In this document: positions 24,501 through 36,500 of the stretch, one piece after another | How positions within the stretch are numbered: the first letter of the stretch is position 1 | Layout: each line of letters opens with the position of its first letter | Source of the DNA: Owenia fusiformis | Taxonomy: Eukaryota; Annelida; Polychaeta; Sabellida; Oweniidae | DNA: 60,000 nucleotides | NCBI GenBank assembly: GCA_903813345.2 | Contig: CAIIXF020000005.1 | Span: 19,783,375-19,843,374, forward strand | Direction of reading: 5' to 3' | The notes under the pieces: generated by a model | Told to the model about the DNA's origin: nothing | Databases searched by the model: none | What the model saw: only the letters and a program-made list of their open reading frames with translations | Made by a program: the position numbers and the translations under genes

Positions 24501-27500
24501 TAAGATAGATACAAGAAATACAACCAATAGTAAGGTATGGACTAGGGGTACCACGAGCGCTCGAGTGCTCGAGCGCTCGAGCAATTCACCTCCGATACGA
24601 GCTGTATCGATACATAAAATGAATATCGGTCGTATCGTTTTTTGACCGGAAGTCCCTTCTTGAAGGGAAAAATTTGGCGCTTAGCGATGACAGACAGTCA
24701 TAGTATTACATATCTTGCTTGCCACCTTCGTTTGCCCCTCTAGTTCCCGAATACCACACGTCGTTAAGATGTTTTAATCGATGTTAGCATATTTTACACC
24801 TTTCTTTGTCGTGATGTGAAATAAACGTAATCCGGCTGAAGTACTTCCGGCTTTACAAGTTTGAAAAATTAAATAAAGTTCAGTTTTACTTCAATTTACG
24901 ATGTATCATTGTATCGTATCGTTCGTATCGTATCGTGAGGTAAGTATCGTAGATACGTATCGATATTCAATTTCTCGTATCGTGGTACCCCTAGTATGGA
25001 CACACGCCTATGTGAACACTGGGACACATTTTGTCCATATAAGATAGATACAAGCGTGATATAGATTAGATGCTTTGAGCTGATTAAAAGAAGACTACTT
25101 TGTTGGATTGAGATCCATATAAGACAGATACTTGTACGTGTGATACAGATACGATGCCTTGGACTGATTCAAGGAAGACTACCTTTGTTGGAAGTCTCAA
25201 AGAAGAGACATCTCGAGCTTTGGTCACTAGTTTGCCCGTTTTTTAGAAGATTCTGGCGTAGCTGCTGGCTCCAATTTAATCCTATAATATATGTGATATT
25301 ATGTTGTGTGGTTTGTGGTGAAGACTGTTTAATTAGGAAATAATTAAAATTCAACACGTTTGAAATTAGAGTTGAATTATTTTATTTCCGGTTGATATAA
25401 CATCGTAACGTTAGTGAAATCGAACGCGATTTCAACTGATTGGATAACATGATGTGATCATGAGTAGGTTATGTGAGTAGATGCACGATGGGATCGTGTT
25501 ATTCTGCGAGCAGCAACCTAAGCGTTTATACACAGTTTTAGTTTATGTTGTAAGTTGTCATACAACGGATTCGAAAATTTAGTTTTATTGTTCGAGGAGG
25601 CATACCTTTTTCCCTTTCGAAGTCACAAAGATTTTGATCTGGGTTTTAACGGTGTCAGGTCAATAAACTAACGTTTTTCATATTGAAGTTAGTGAACACT
25701 TTCTTGTAAGTGCTTTTGACCAAATCAACGTTTTTGAATTAAGTATATGTGTTCTGACGTTGAGGTAACCTGTTCCCATTTATTACTATCTTGGGAAGTA
25801 TACTTTTCTGCAATTATTACAATGCATTGCCAAATATAGGATGTTAATTAAAACAATTAGATATTAGGTTTCTTAGAAGCAATTATGTAATTTGCATATA
25901 AATCTGAATCTCAAGGCATGGTTTAATTTTTACTGACAGCGCATTGTATCTTAGCGAATAAACATGTATTTAAGTGCGTTTCCGTCATATTGTTTCGAGG
26001 AAGGCACAAAGTTTTGCTTTTTAAGATATTGATTATATTCGAAAATCCTTTATATTTTTAGAAATGTAATATATATTCCCAGAAGGGCATCAAGTCTTGG
26101 TATTTTAAGATGATAGTTGTGTTCATCAACAACATTTTACAGTAGTTGTGTTATATTAATGTGACAAACACATTAAGAGAAGTGCTTGTCAGCTAATTGC
26201 ATTTTATATTAAACGGTTCTTATTGTATTTAGATTTTACAACGTTTCCAAGAGTTGTACTTTTGCTTTTGTTACAATACGAGACCAGTTGGTATAAGGGT
26301 TTGCAAAGCATGGTGCTTTCCAGATTTTATATTTTTCATCACAATTGTTTAGAAGATCGTAGGATTTTTGTATACGTTCGTTCGTGTATTCTTGTGATAA
26401 TCACGGAATTTTGTCTATTGTGACCAACAATGTCGCATATTACGACAGTCTGTTAAAGAAGTAAGTTTCATTAACTTTCTAAGTTACGTTTTTTTGCCAA
26501 GAGGCAATGATATGGTTACAGTGCAAGTCTGTAGACAGTTATTTAGATTATTGTTAATATGTATTAATGACAGTTTGTGATTACTGTATTAGATAGTGAG
26601 GTATATTACTCACAGATTTTGCATAGTGCTAGAAGGCACTATATACGTGTATGGTCATTATACAAGTTTTTTATAGTGCAAGTTGACAGATACAGTCACA
26701 ATTTAGAATTTGGTTTATTCCGAAATTTGTGAATTTATTTGAGATCTTTGACTTGTTAACAAACGTGTAGCCACAATGGCTTTAATGACAGTTGATCATT
26801 GGATATGGGTTGTTGGATTTAGATGTTTTAATTAGGTATAGGGTGCCTTATTGATGTCTTGAAGGCAGTTAACATCGTAAATCAGCAGCGAGGTTGAGAG
26901 CCGAGGACGGATGTTGGGTATATTTGAACCTAAGGGGTTTCTGGCATTAATGCTTTCGGCATCGTGGCCGCTATGACATTGGCATCGTGGCCGTCATAGG
27001 TACCTGGATGCATCGCGAACTGGCTTCATTTTTTCATTTTTTCACTCATTCTTTGTACCAGATGTACTTAACGCTTTTCCAATAAACGCGGGCTGCTGGC
27101 TCCAATTTAATCCTATAATATATGTGATATTATGTTGTGTGGTTTGTGGTGAAGACTGTTTAATTAGGAAATAATGTATGTTAGTATTGCTTGGTAATTA
27201 AATGTGTTCTATTCAAGAATTGATTTGTGTTTTTCGCTTGACGTTATTTGATTTTCAACTTTTGTATTTTTAGAATTCGCTGGAAATATTAGTCTGTTGA
27301 ACAAAACATTCGATTACGAGTTGATCAAGAACACGAGTTTTATAGTGTTTGCCACCGACCATGGAAGTCCACCTTTGCAATCCAACACCACGGTGGATGT
27401 GTTTATCTACGACTACAATGATAATGCTCCGATGTTTGGTCAACTGTCATATAACATTACGATCACCGAGGGTGAAGACATTGCAAATGTCCTTGCTGTC

Positions 27501-30500
27501 GTGTCAAGTGATTTGGACAGTGGAGAGAACAGCAATGTCACTTACACTTTAGATACTAGCGCTTCTAGCAATGGATTCACAATAGATGGTAAGATATCAT
27601 AATAATTTGTGCTGAAGTAACATTTGCTCTCTTCACATAGTCATTGTAGTTGGTCCCCAAGTAGCTATGTAGGTCACCTAGAGGTAAATACTCAACAAGT
27701 ATGTATGAACTTGAATGAATGAATTAATGCTTGAATAAGCATTGTTACACATGAGTCATCGTTACGTACAGGGTGATCAAAAACAGTTGATTAACTCGAT
27801 CAATTCTTCACGTTGTGCTTTGAAATTTCAAAATCATTTACTTTGTTCAATGTGCATTTTGTTGAGAAAATTTGATATTAATCTGCCAATTGAGTCGAAA
27901 TCTACAGTACCTTGTAAAACATGCTCCAAGTAGGCACGCCTCCTCTCTACATTCAATTTTCGACACCATATCATTCATACCGAAATTCTATTTCTATATT
28001 TCAGAATTAACTGGCAACATCAGTTTATTGAACAACACATTCGATTACGAGTCTCTCCATAATACGAGTTTTATTGTGTTTGCCACTGATAATGGAAGTC
28101 CACCTCTACAGTCCAACACCACAGTGGATGTATTTATTTTGGACTATAATGACAACTCACCAATCTTTGTTGGTACACCCTACATAATCACATTGACTGA
28201 GGGAGAAGCTTTGCCATCAGCACTAGTAACTATGGCAACAGATGAAGACAGTGAGCAGAATGGAAATGTCACATACAGTTTGGATTCAGCTGCAATTGCA
28301 TTCGGGTTTTCAATTGATGGTAAAGCGTATTTAATATTATTCTGATTGTTTTAAAATCTCTAATTTGCAATTATGACGCCTATGTTTGAGACTAATTTAC
28401 TAAGATAGTGCTGGCTATGTTGAGCAATATCAGACAAAGTACAGGGTGTGCAACAACTCGGTCATTCAGCGTGGGTTTAACATCATACTTGTATTTGGCA
28501 CAATTAAATCTCGCTCAATGTTATTTTATTCTACAAAGTTTCAAAGGTCGATTTTAAATGGCCACGCATCATTGGACGCATCAGGTGAAGTTCTTCTAAC
28601 TACACGCTCTCATTTTCCTTCAAATCTTATTTCTCAACTCATTGATGCTTCTAAAGTTTTTAGTGTAGAAATTATCTTCGAAATAGCCCAAGAATAAAAT
28701 TCTAGGGGTTCATATTGGGTGATTTTGGCATTTTCGACATTTGGAGCAGGTTTTGTAAAATGGCCATCAAATTGTGACTATTGGAAATAGACCAGTGAAA
28801 CTTAGTAGAATGAGGGAACGTTGAACAAAGAATAATTGTGTTATTATAATATCATTGTATATGAATTTATGTCATTTCAGATATTACTGGAAACATTAGC
28901 CTGCTGAACAACACATTCGACTACGAGTCTTTCAAGAACACGAGTTTTATAGTGTTTGCCACTGATAATGGAAGTCCACCTCAACAATCCAACACCACAG
29001 TCAACGTATTTATCTTAGACTACAACGACAACACACCCGTTATCGGAAATACATTCTACAATGCAACGATTTATGAAGAACTACCAGCCATAGATTTCCT
29101 GGTTATTACAGGAACAGATCTAGACTCTGAACAGAATGGCAATATTTCTTATAGTCTAGATGCTACTGCAGTCAGTATGGGACTTTCAATAGACAGTAAG
29201 TGCCACTTGAATCAAACATTATATAGTCACCATAAAGTCGGTTTTAGTTAGTTTTATAGAAATCAAGAAGACCTCTTTTGAACATTGTCAAACATTATAT
29301 ACACATTACAAATAAAACAAACATTTACAAACACGCCTTAAGGTGCTATGGAAATTAACAGGAAATGACAAAACAGGAAGTGACAAAGATTTTTGCATTT
29401 TCAGACATTTTTGAACAAAGATAACAGAGTTCTGTCTTGACCCCGAGTCAATTCAACTAGTTCCAAATACCATTAACAGGTCCAGGATCACAATGTTCAT
29501 GGTCAGAATGACCCTAAACATGATGAAATAACCTTTTCAGCCCTCTGAAAATGTGACTGGAAAAAAGTTAAAAGGAGGAGGTAGGAAAGGTCACTGAACA
29601 GAATCTTTCGAATTTTTCAGAAAATGTGCCCAATATATTGCTCTAAATGAAACAATCTTTGAAAATTTGATATCATTCATAGAAAAAGAAAAAAATGAAA
29701 AAACTGATTTGAAAAGCGATCTATTTTCCTTTTTATGACCGCCATTTTTGTTTTAAACAATTTTCTAAAATTTCAAAGATTGTATCAGTTAGAGCATTAT
29801 ATTGGGCACATTTTTCTGAAAAATTCAAAAGATTCTGTTCAGTGACCTTCTCTAGCTCCTACTTTTAGCTTTTTTTCAGCCACACTTCCAAAGGGCTAAA
29901 AAGGTTATTTCATCATGTTTAGGGTCATTCCGACCATGCACATGGTGATTCTGGCCATGTAAATGATATGTTGAAATAATAAGATTGACTGGAGGTCAAA
30001 CCAGAACTCTGTTATCTTTGTTCAAAAATGTCTAAAAATGCAAACATTTTTGTCACTTCCTGTTTTGTCATTTCCTGTTAACTTCCATAGCACCTTAATA
30101 AATCTTGATTCTCTATCTGCGAGGGACGTGTGTTGATGGATGCACTGAATTGTCCATTCATTTTTGCACATCAAAGACTAATGATGCAGTTGTTCAAATA
30201 GAAGACGAGTCCATCTATTTTCATCTCATATAATGAAGCATTTTTATTTCCAGGTCAATTTGGTAACATATCTCTTTTGAATAATGCATTCGACTTCGAG
30301 GCAATGAACATCACTAGGTACAATGTAACTGTGTTTGCCAAGGATAACGGAGATATCCCACTAGAGTCGAATGCTACGATCATCTTAAACGTCATTGACT
30401 ATAATGATAATGACCCGGTGTTCAACCAAACCATTTATGAAATCAGTGTATCAGAGTTCATCTCAAGAGGCTACGTAAGTAATTGAACGGATGCTGTTTG

Positions 30501-33500
30501 TTTAAATGGTTGATAGAATTTGAATTTTGATGACATTATGTATTTTTTCAATTTTTCGCCGATGATGAGTTCCCATGGGATAAACGGACAATCCTATGGT
30601 TCTTCAAAAATATCAATTATATTCACTTATGGATATCACTATCTTAACTCATTCGCTGCGTTCACTCTTGAAGATATCAATATCCACTCATAGAAATATA
30701 TAAATGATATTTTTTCAAAACCATAGGATTATTCTTATAATATCTACCGCTTTACGACTTTTATTAGTTTAAATTCGAGTAACATAAAATCTACGTTTAA
30801 TTGTTCTAGATGACAAGAGTAAAAGCTGTGGATGCGGATTCAGGACCTAATAAAGATATATCATATACCATAGACGAAACAGGATTGTCAAATAACTTCA
30901 AAATGAATGGTAAGACTTTGCATATAAAGTCAGTTTTAATATGCATATTATACCATGTACCAGGGCGATGCTCCAACCTTTTAGTTTTTGCTTAATATTT
31001 GCATGCAGTAATTATGATCTGAAATGTTGTCTTCTTAGATGTATACTTACTTCCATATTTCTATTTCCAGCTAACACAGGAGACCTCAACCTACAGAACA
31101 ATACGTTTGACTTCTTGTTAGTCCAGTCAATCAGTTTCATTGTGACAGCTACAGATAGTGGGAATCCCCCTCTCTCCAGTAATTCTACCATCAATGTTAC
31201 CATCCTTGATATCAACAACCACGCCCCAAGCTTTCCACAGTCCAACTACATTGTATACATGTCTAGAAGTGCTCCCGTTGGGAGCTTTGTGCAAACTGCA
31301 GTCGCATCCGATCTGGACATTGGCTCACTCAACTACAGCGTGTCAGGTTAATATGGACCACACATATTTATTTAAAATCGGAACGATTGGTGATCCCATA
31401 ATATTGTCCACTCCATTTATGCCAGTTAAAGATTTAATTTGATTAATACCATAATTTAATAACGCAGATGCGAGTAGGTAGTTACCAGATTCACCACCAG
31501 ATGGCTTGCTCGGGTCAGATAGCATGGCGGGTATAGTAGAAAGTTCCCTTTAACTTAAATTACATCTATTTGCGTGGTTCAATTTTCATATAACCCTTAT
31601 GTATCTAATAGTTATGCAAATTAAAATATGTCCAGTAAAAGAAAATGTTATTTGTCCAATACAAGATAAGATAATTCACTTTTTGTGATTTTGTAACATG
31701 GGGTCTATGGGGAATCAACCCGAACAAGAAGTCACATTTTCAAAAAAATCAAATTTTCAAAGTTGATAGACAATTTTCGAAACCATATTTCTAGATGTAC
31801 TTTTACATGCAAATTTCAAATATGAGATCACTTTGACTGAATTTTGAATATTTAATGACGTAAATCAAGATTATTTCTACTCGCATCTAGTCTATTGTAG
31901 GAGCCTATAGTTCACTATTCAATGCGACTAAAGATAATAATGGAACGCTAACACTCGCTAAGAGGTTACCAGCTTATCTACCTACGGTCCTGGCTAAGCT
32001 GGATGTTACAGATGGTCTGTTCTCTGCAACCACTGATGTAAGTAGACTTTGAAAGTCTATGATGAATGAATTATAGGCATAATATTGTCCGCTTTTAATC
32101 TGGAGTATTCAAATCAGAATTTACAATTTTCTTTTTGATATCTTTTTGATTGCATTTTCGTCTTTATAGAGGTTTAATTAGTATTCCATACCTACTAAGG
32201 TTCTAGGTAAATAACGAGCGGAAATATATACTTTATCTAGGGATCGATCACAAAAAATAAAGATTATGTTTCAAACTTACGAACGTTGTATATTTTATTA
32301 ATTCATTGATCTGTACTATAGGTTGTCCTGATCCTCAGTACGGACAATATCAACAGCCCTGTCTTCAATGAGACTGAATATAAAGTGACCGTTACAGAGG
32401 ATATGGCAATAGGAACCGTCATATATAGGGTAACAGCAGCTGACATTGATGGTTGGGTAAATGGGGATATCACCTACGAGATCATCGGTGAAGAATACAC
32501 AGGTATACAATAACGCAGATGCGAGTAGGTAGTTACCAGTTTCGCCACCAGGTGGCTCGTTCGGGTCAGATAACACGGCGGGTATAGTAGAAAGTTCCCT
32601 TTAACTTAAATTACATCTGTTTTAGTGGTTGAATTTTGTATATAACCCTTATGTATCTAATAGTTATGCAAATTAAAATATGTCCAGTAAAAGAAAATGT
32701 CATCTGTCCAATACAAGAAAAGATATTTCACTTTTTGTGATTTTGTAACATGGGGTCTATGAGGAATCAACCCGAGCTAGAAGTCACATTTTCAAAAAGA
32801 ATTAAATTTTTAAAGTTGATAAACAATTTTCGAAACCATTTTTCCTAGATGTACTTTTACATGTAGATTTCAAATATGACATCATTTTGACTGAATTTTT
32901 AATATTTAATGACGTAATTCAAGATTATTTCTATTCGCATCTAGTCTATTGTAACCCTGACCAATAATATGTCTGTAAACAATGTTATTTCCCCGGGGTT
33001 ATTTCTTGGAGTAATTTTCCAAATAATTTTTGTATACTTGTGAAAACTGCTATTATAGTGTATATATTTTTTATTAACATTTCTAGGAAAAAGAAGGAAA
33101 CGAGCAGTGTATATAACAGGGCCATTTGCCATAAACGCTACTACTGGTGACATATCAGTTGTTAAGCTTTTGAACAGGGAAACACAGCCAGTTTACTGCA
33201 TGACTATCTTGGCTGTTGATGATGGTATACCTCCAATGTCGGGAAATACGACAATATGTGTTAATATAACTGACGCGAACGATGAAACTCCAAAATTTGC
33301 TACAAACATTACTTATGTAACATTATGGCAGGTAGGAAGTAAGATGATACTACTAAAGATGAGAAATATACACACTCCCAATAAACCATTTAAAAGATAT
33401 ATAAGACTGGTGTCAGGGTAAATATAGTCTCCCTGAATATAAGGTCTATATTAACGTTGACTCCTACATGGAAAGTGGACCATGCTAACAAATAAAATTT

Positions 33501-36500
33501 CTAGGTACAAGTATGAGACCTGCCTAATGCTAAATGGAAAGTGATATTCCATTGACTCTATTGATGGAGTTGACACTCGTACCACTTGTGAAATAAAAAC
33601 GGTCAGCAGCTACCCCACTGGCCCACCCATTGTTAGAATTTATCATTTAATCTTATTTTGCATATCATATATTGACGAAAATGAATTCATGATTTTTCAG
33701 AACGCAACTATTGGTACTTTTATCGCCACGATGAATGCTACAGACGGTGATCTCGCTCCGAATAACGAGGTGGACTATCGTATCAAATCCTCCTCCTCAG
33801 TAGCAAGTATTGAATCAGAAGACAAGCTGTTGTACATTAGAGTTGACAGTTCTTACTTCAGCATTAATGCGACTAGTGGGATTCTTGTCACTGCTAAGGA
33901 GTTTAATTTCACGGAGAAAGGCATCACAATTGATATTGGTGTAATCGTAAGTACTATTTTAGATATACAATCATATTGCAATTCAAAAAGATGCATGTTG
34001 AATATACACTTGTATATTCTACTGCTATCGAAGTGTCATCGTAAATATACTTTAGATGTAACTATTGCAATTCAATTCCGCAAAAGGTGCTCGATTGTCT
34101 AAGTGGATATATTGTATGCATATTTATTTTTCAAAAAGTTCGTGCACTTATTGTTACACATTTTCGCTTTTGAACACGACAGATTGTGACGTTTTTACAT
34201 TTGGAAGTTTCTCGTCCTCCACATTACCCTCTGAATCTCAAAACATTTAGGATTAATAACTCTGACATCATAGATACATCAGCAAGCGGTTAGGAGCATC
34301 ATAAAACACGAAAGATTTAATAATTTAGGTGAAAATAATATATATGTTGCGATGTTTGTTTCATTTTCAGCTTGAGATAGAGGCCATTGATAGGGCACTG
34401 GGATTTTTAGGGGATGTCCCTTATAATGCACTCTTGTTTCATTTTCAGCTTAAGATAGAGGCCATTGATAGGACACTGGGATTTTAAGGGGATGTCCCTT
34501 ATATTGCACCCTTGTTTATTTTCAGCTTGAGATAGAGGCCATTGATAGGGCTGTGGGATTAGTAGGGGTTGTCCCTCATATTGCACTCTTATTTCTTCTT
34601 CAGTTTGAGATAGAGGCCATTGATAGGGCATTGGGATTGGCAGGGGATGGCCCTTATATTGCACTCTTGTTTCATTTTTCAGCTTGAGATAGAGGCCATT
34701 GATAGGGCATTTGGGATTGGCAGGGGATGTCCCTTATATTGCACCCTTGTTTCTTTTTCAGCTTGAGATAGAAGCCATTGATAGGGCTGTGGGATTAGTA
34801 GGGGTTGTCCTTCATATTGCACTCTTGTTTCATATTACAGCTTGAGGTAGAGGCCATTGACAGGGCATTGGGATTGGTAGGGGATGTACATTTAGTTGAA
34901 CTGACTCTGAAGTTCGTCAACCGGAACTACCACGCGCCTGTCTTCAACCAATGTAAGTAAATATTGTATCCTCTATAAATTAAGTGCAAACATTTATATC
35001 TTGTTTGCCTGCAGGGTGTACCAAGAAACATTATCAATAACCTTTTTAATAATACATCGATCCCAAAATACTTTTTTGGATAGGCAGATATCGATTTCGC
35101 AATAGGTCCTCAAATGATATAAAAAGGCATATTTAAGGGTACATGCGTAAGAAAGGTTAACATACACTAGGTTTATTACTTTAGAAGTATATTACAACTG
35201 TCCCTTTACCTCAGTTTTTACTAACAACAGATTATATTGAACACTTCATCTTTACCAAGCCACCAAATTGATTGCGTTCACTCCATCCCCGTCTCTTCTT
35301 TCCCTCTGTTCATATTGGCCTGCATTAATATGCAGTTTTCTTGTTTAATTAGCCTTTACATTAAGAGGTACTAACTATTTTATTGTCCATCTATCTTTCC
35401 AATTTTAATGGCACTATTTGATGAACAAAATTTAACATTTAATATACTTATATCAAATAGAGCTTTTATTTTTGAACATATTTCTTTTATTTCAGCTGTG
35501 TATAATGCCACTATATACAACAATGCAAAAGCATATACGTCACTAGATTACCTTAATATTACTGCAACTGACCTTGACTCTGGTCAAGAAGGGGATATAA
35601 CTTACAGTCTTTCACAGAATGGATCTATGGTTTGTGCAATTTCTAAAATCTGAAGGATAGGTATCGATATGGTGAACTGAATGTTTTTCTCTTAAACCAA
35701 TTACTGAAAACATTCTGTAAAAAAACACGATCCTTTATGTAATGATAACTGATTGACAACAATTTAATGTGAGAATTATTTATTTATATTTTATACAACT
35801 GTTTTTGTTAACATTTTTTGTTTTTAGTGCAATTGTTTTTTGTTCCTCTCTACCAATTCTTGAGAATGAAATAAAATGTCTTTCCGAACCTTGTTGGAAC
35901 AAAATAGCATATACAACATTTTCTTAGACCTCTCAATATTATATAGTTATACAAAGGAAATTTTGGTTGATTTAACAAAAAGTATGCAAAAAATTAAAAC
36001 AAAGCCCCCCTCCAAAAAATACGTAGTTAAAAATTAAGATAAACTTTTTATTTCATCAACTAGATACTTTTTTTAAATCAACCAAACTTTCCTTTGTACA
36101 ATTACAATATTGAGAGACCTAAACACGTTGTGTTTATGTCATTTTGTTCCAATGAGGTTCGGATAGATGTTTCATTTCATTCCGAACATATGGTACCAAG
36201 AACAAAAGAAGTGTCTGATGTGTTTTCTAAAACAATATAGAGAAAGGTGTATAATATATATTTCAAATTATAATGTTACCATCCAAAAATATCACCATTA
36301 AAATGGCGATGTGTAAATTTTTCAGATTCTTTTGATGACTGGTATAAGAGAAATGTGTGTTCAAAAAGTTGACCATATCGATACCACTCCTTTTTTGAAT
36401 CCAAATTCTATTTAACTGTTTTGTATATTTTGCACCGATATAACTTAAACATTTAGCTATATAGCTTTTTATCTTATCAATTTCTAAAATACTAATTTGC

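Larger units (their letters stand above)
20716..27175 (+). mobile_element. Split-direct-repeat element (A1-B1A2-B2), non-coding, in cadherin intron 15
   Basis: The left terminal 200 bp (A1, 20716-20915) and right terminal 84 bp (B2, 27092-27175) both recur internally, fused head-to-tail: B1 (25261-25344) runs straight into A2 (25342-25541). The junction shares one AAT, which is also the first trinucleotide of the element and the last before the right flank. This A1...B1A2...B2 layout with a shared 3-nt junction is the architecture described for PAT/Ngaro-type tyrosine-recombinase retrotransposons, which insert via a circular intermediate without target duplication. No reverse transcriptase or recombinase frame is present; the longest frames are about 80 codons. 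The interior is made of diverged repeats, so this would be a non-autonomous or unknown relative. The orientation given is that of the A1-to-B2 order. Confidence 0.75.

Noticed and set aside
27768-28460. TACAGGGTGATC and TACAGGGTGTGC as ends of one mariner element around exon 17
   Set aside because: Both point in the same direction and do not form inverted ends; at most two solo termini.
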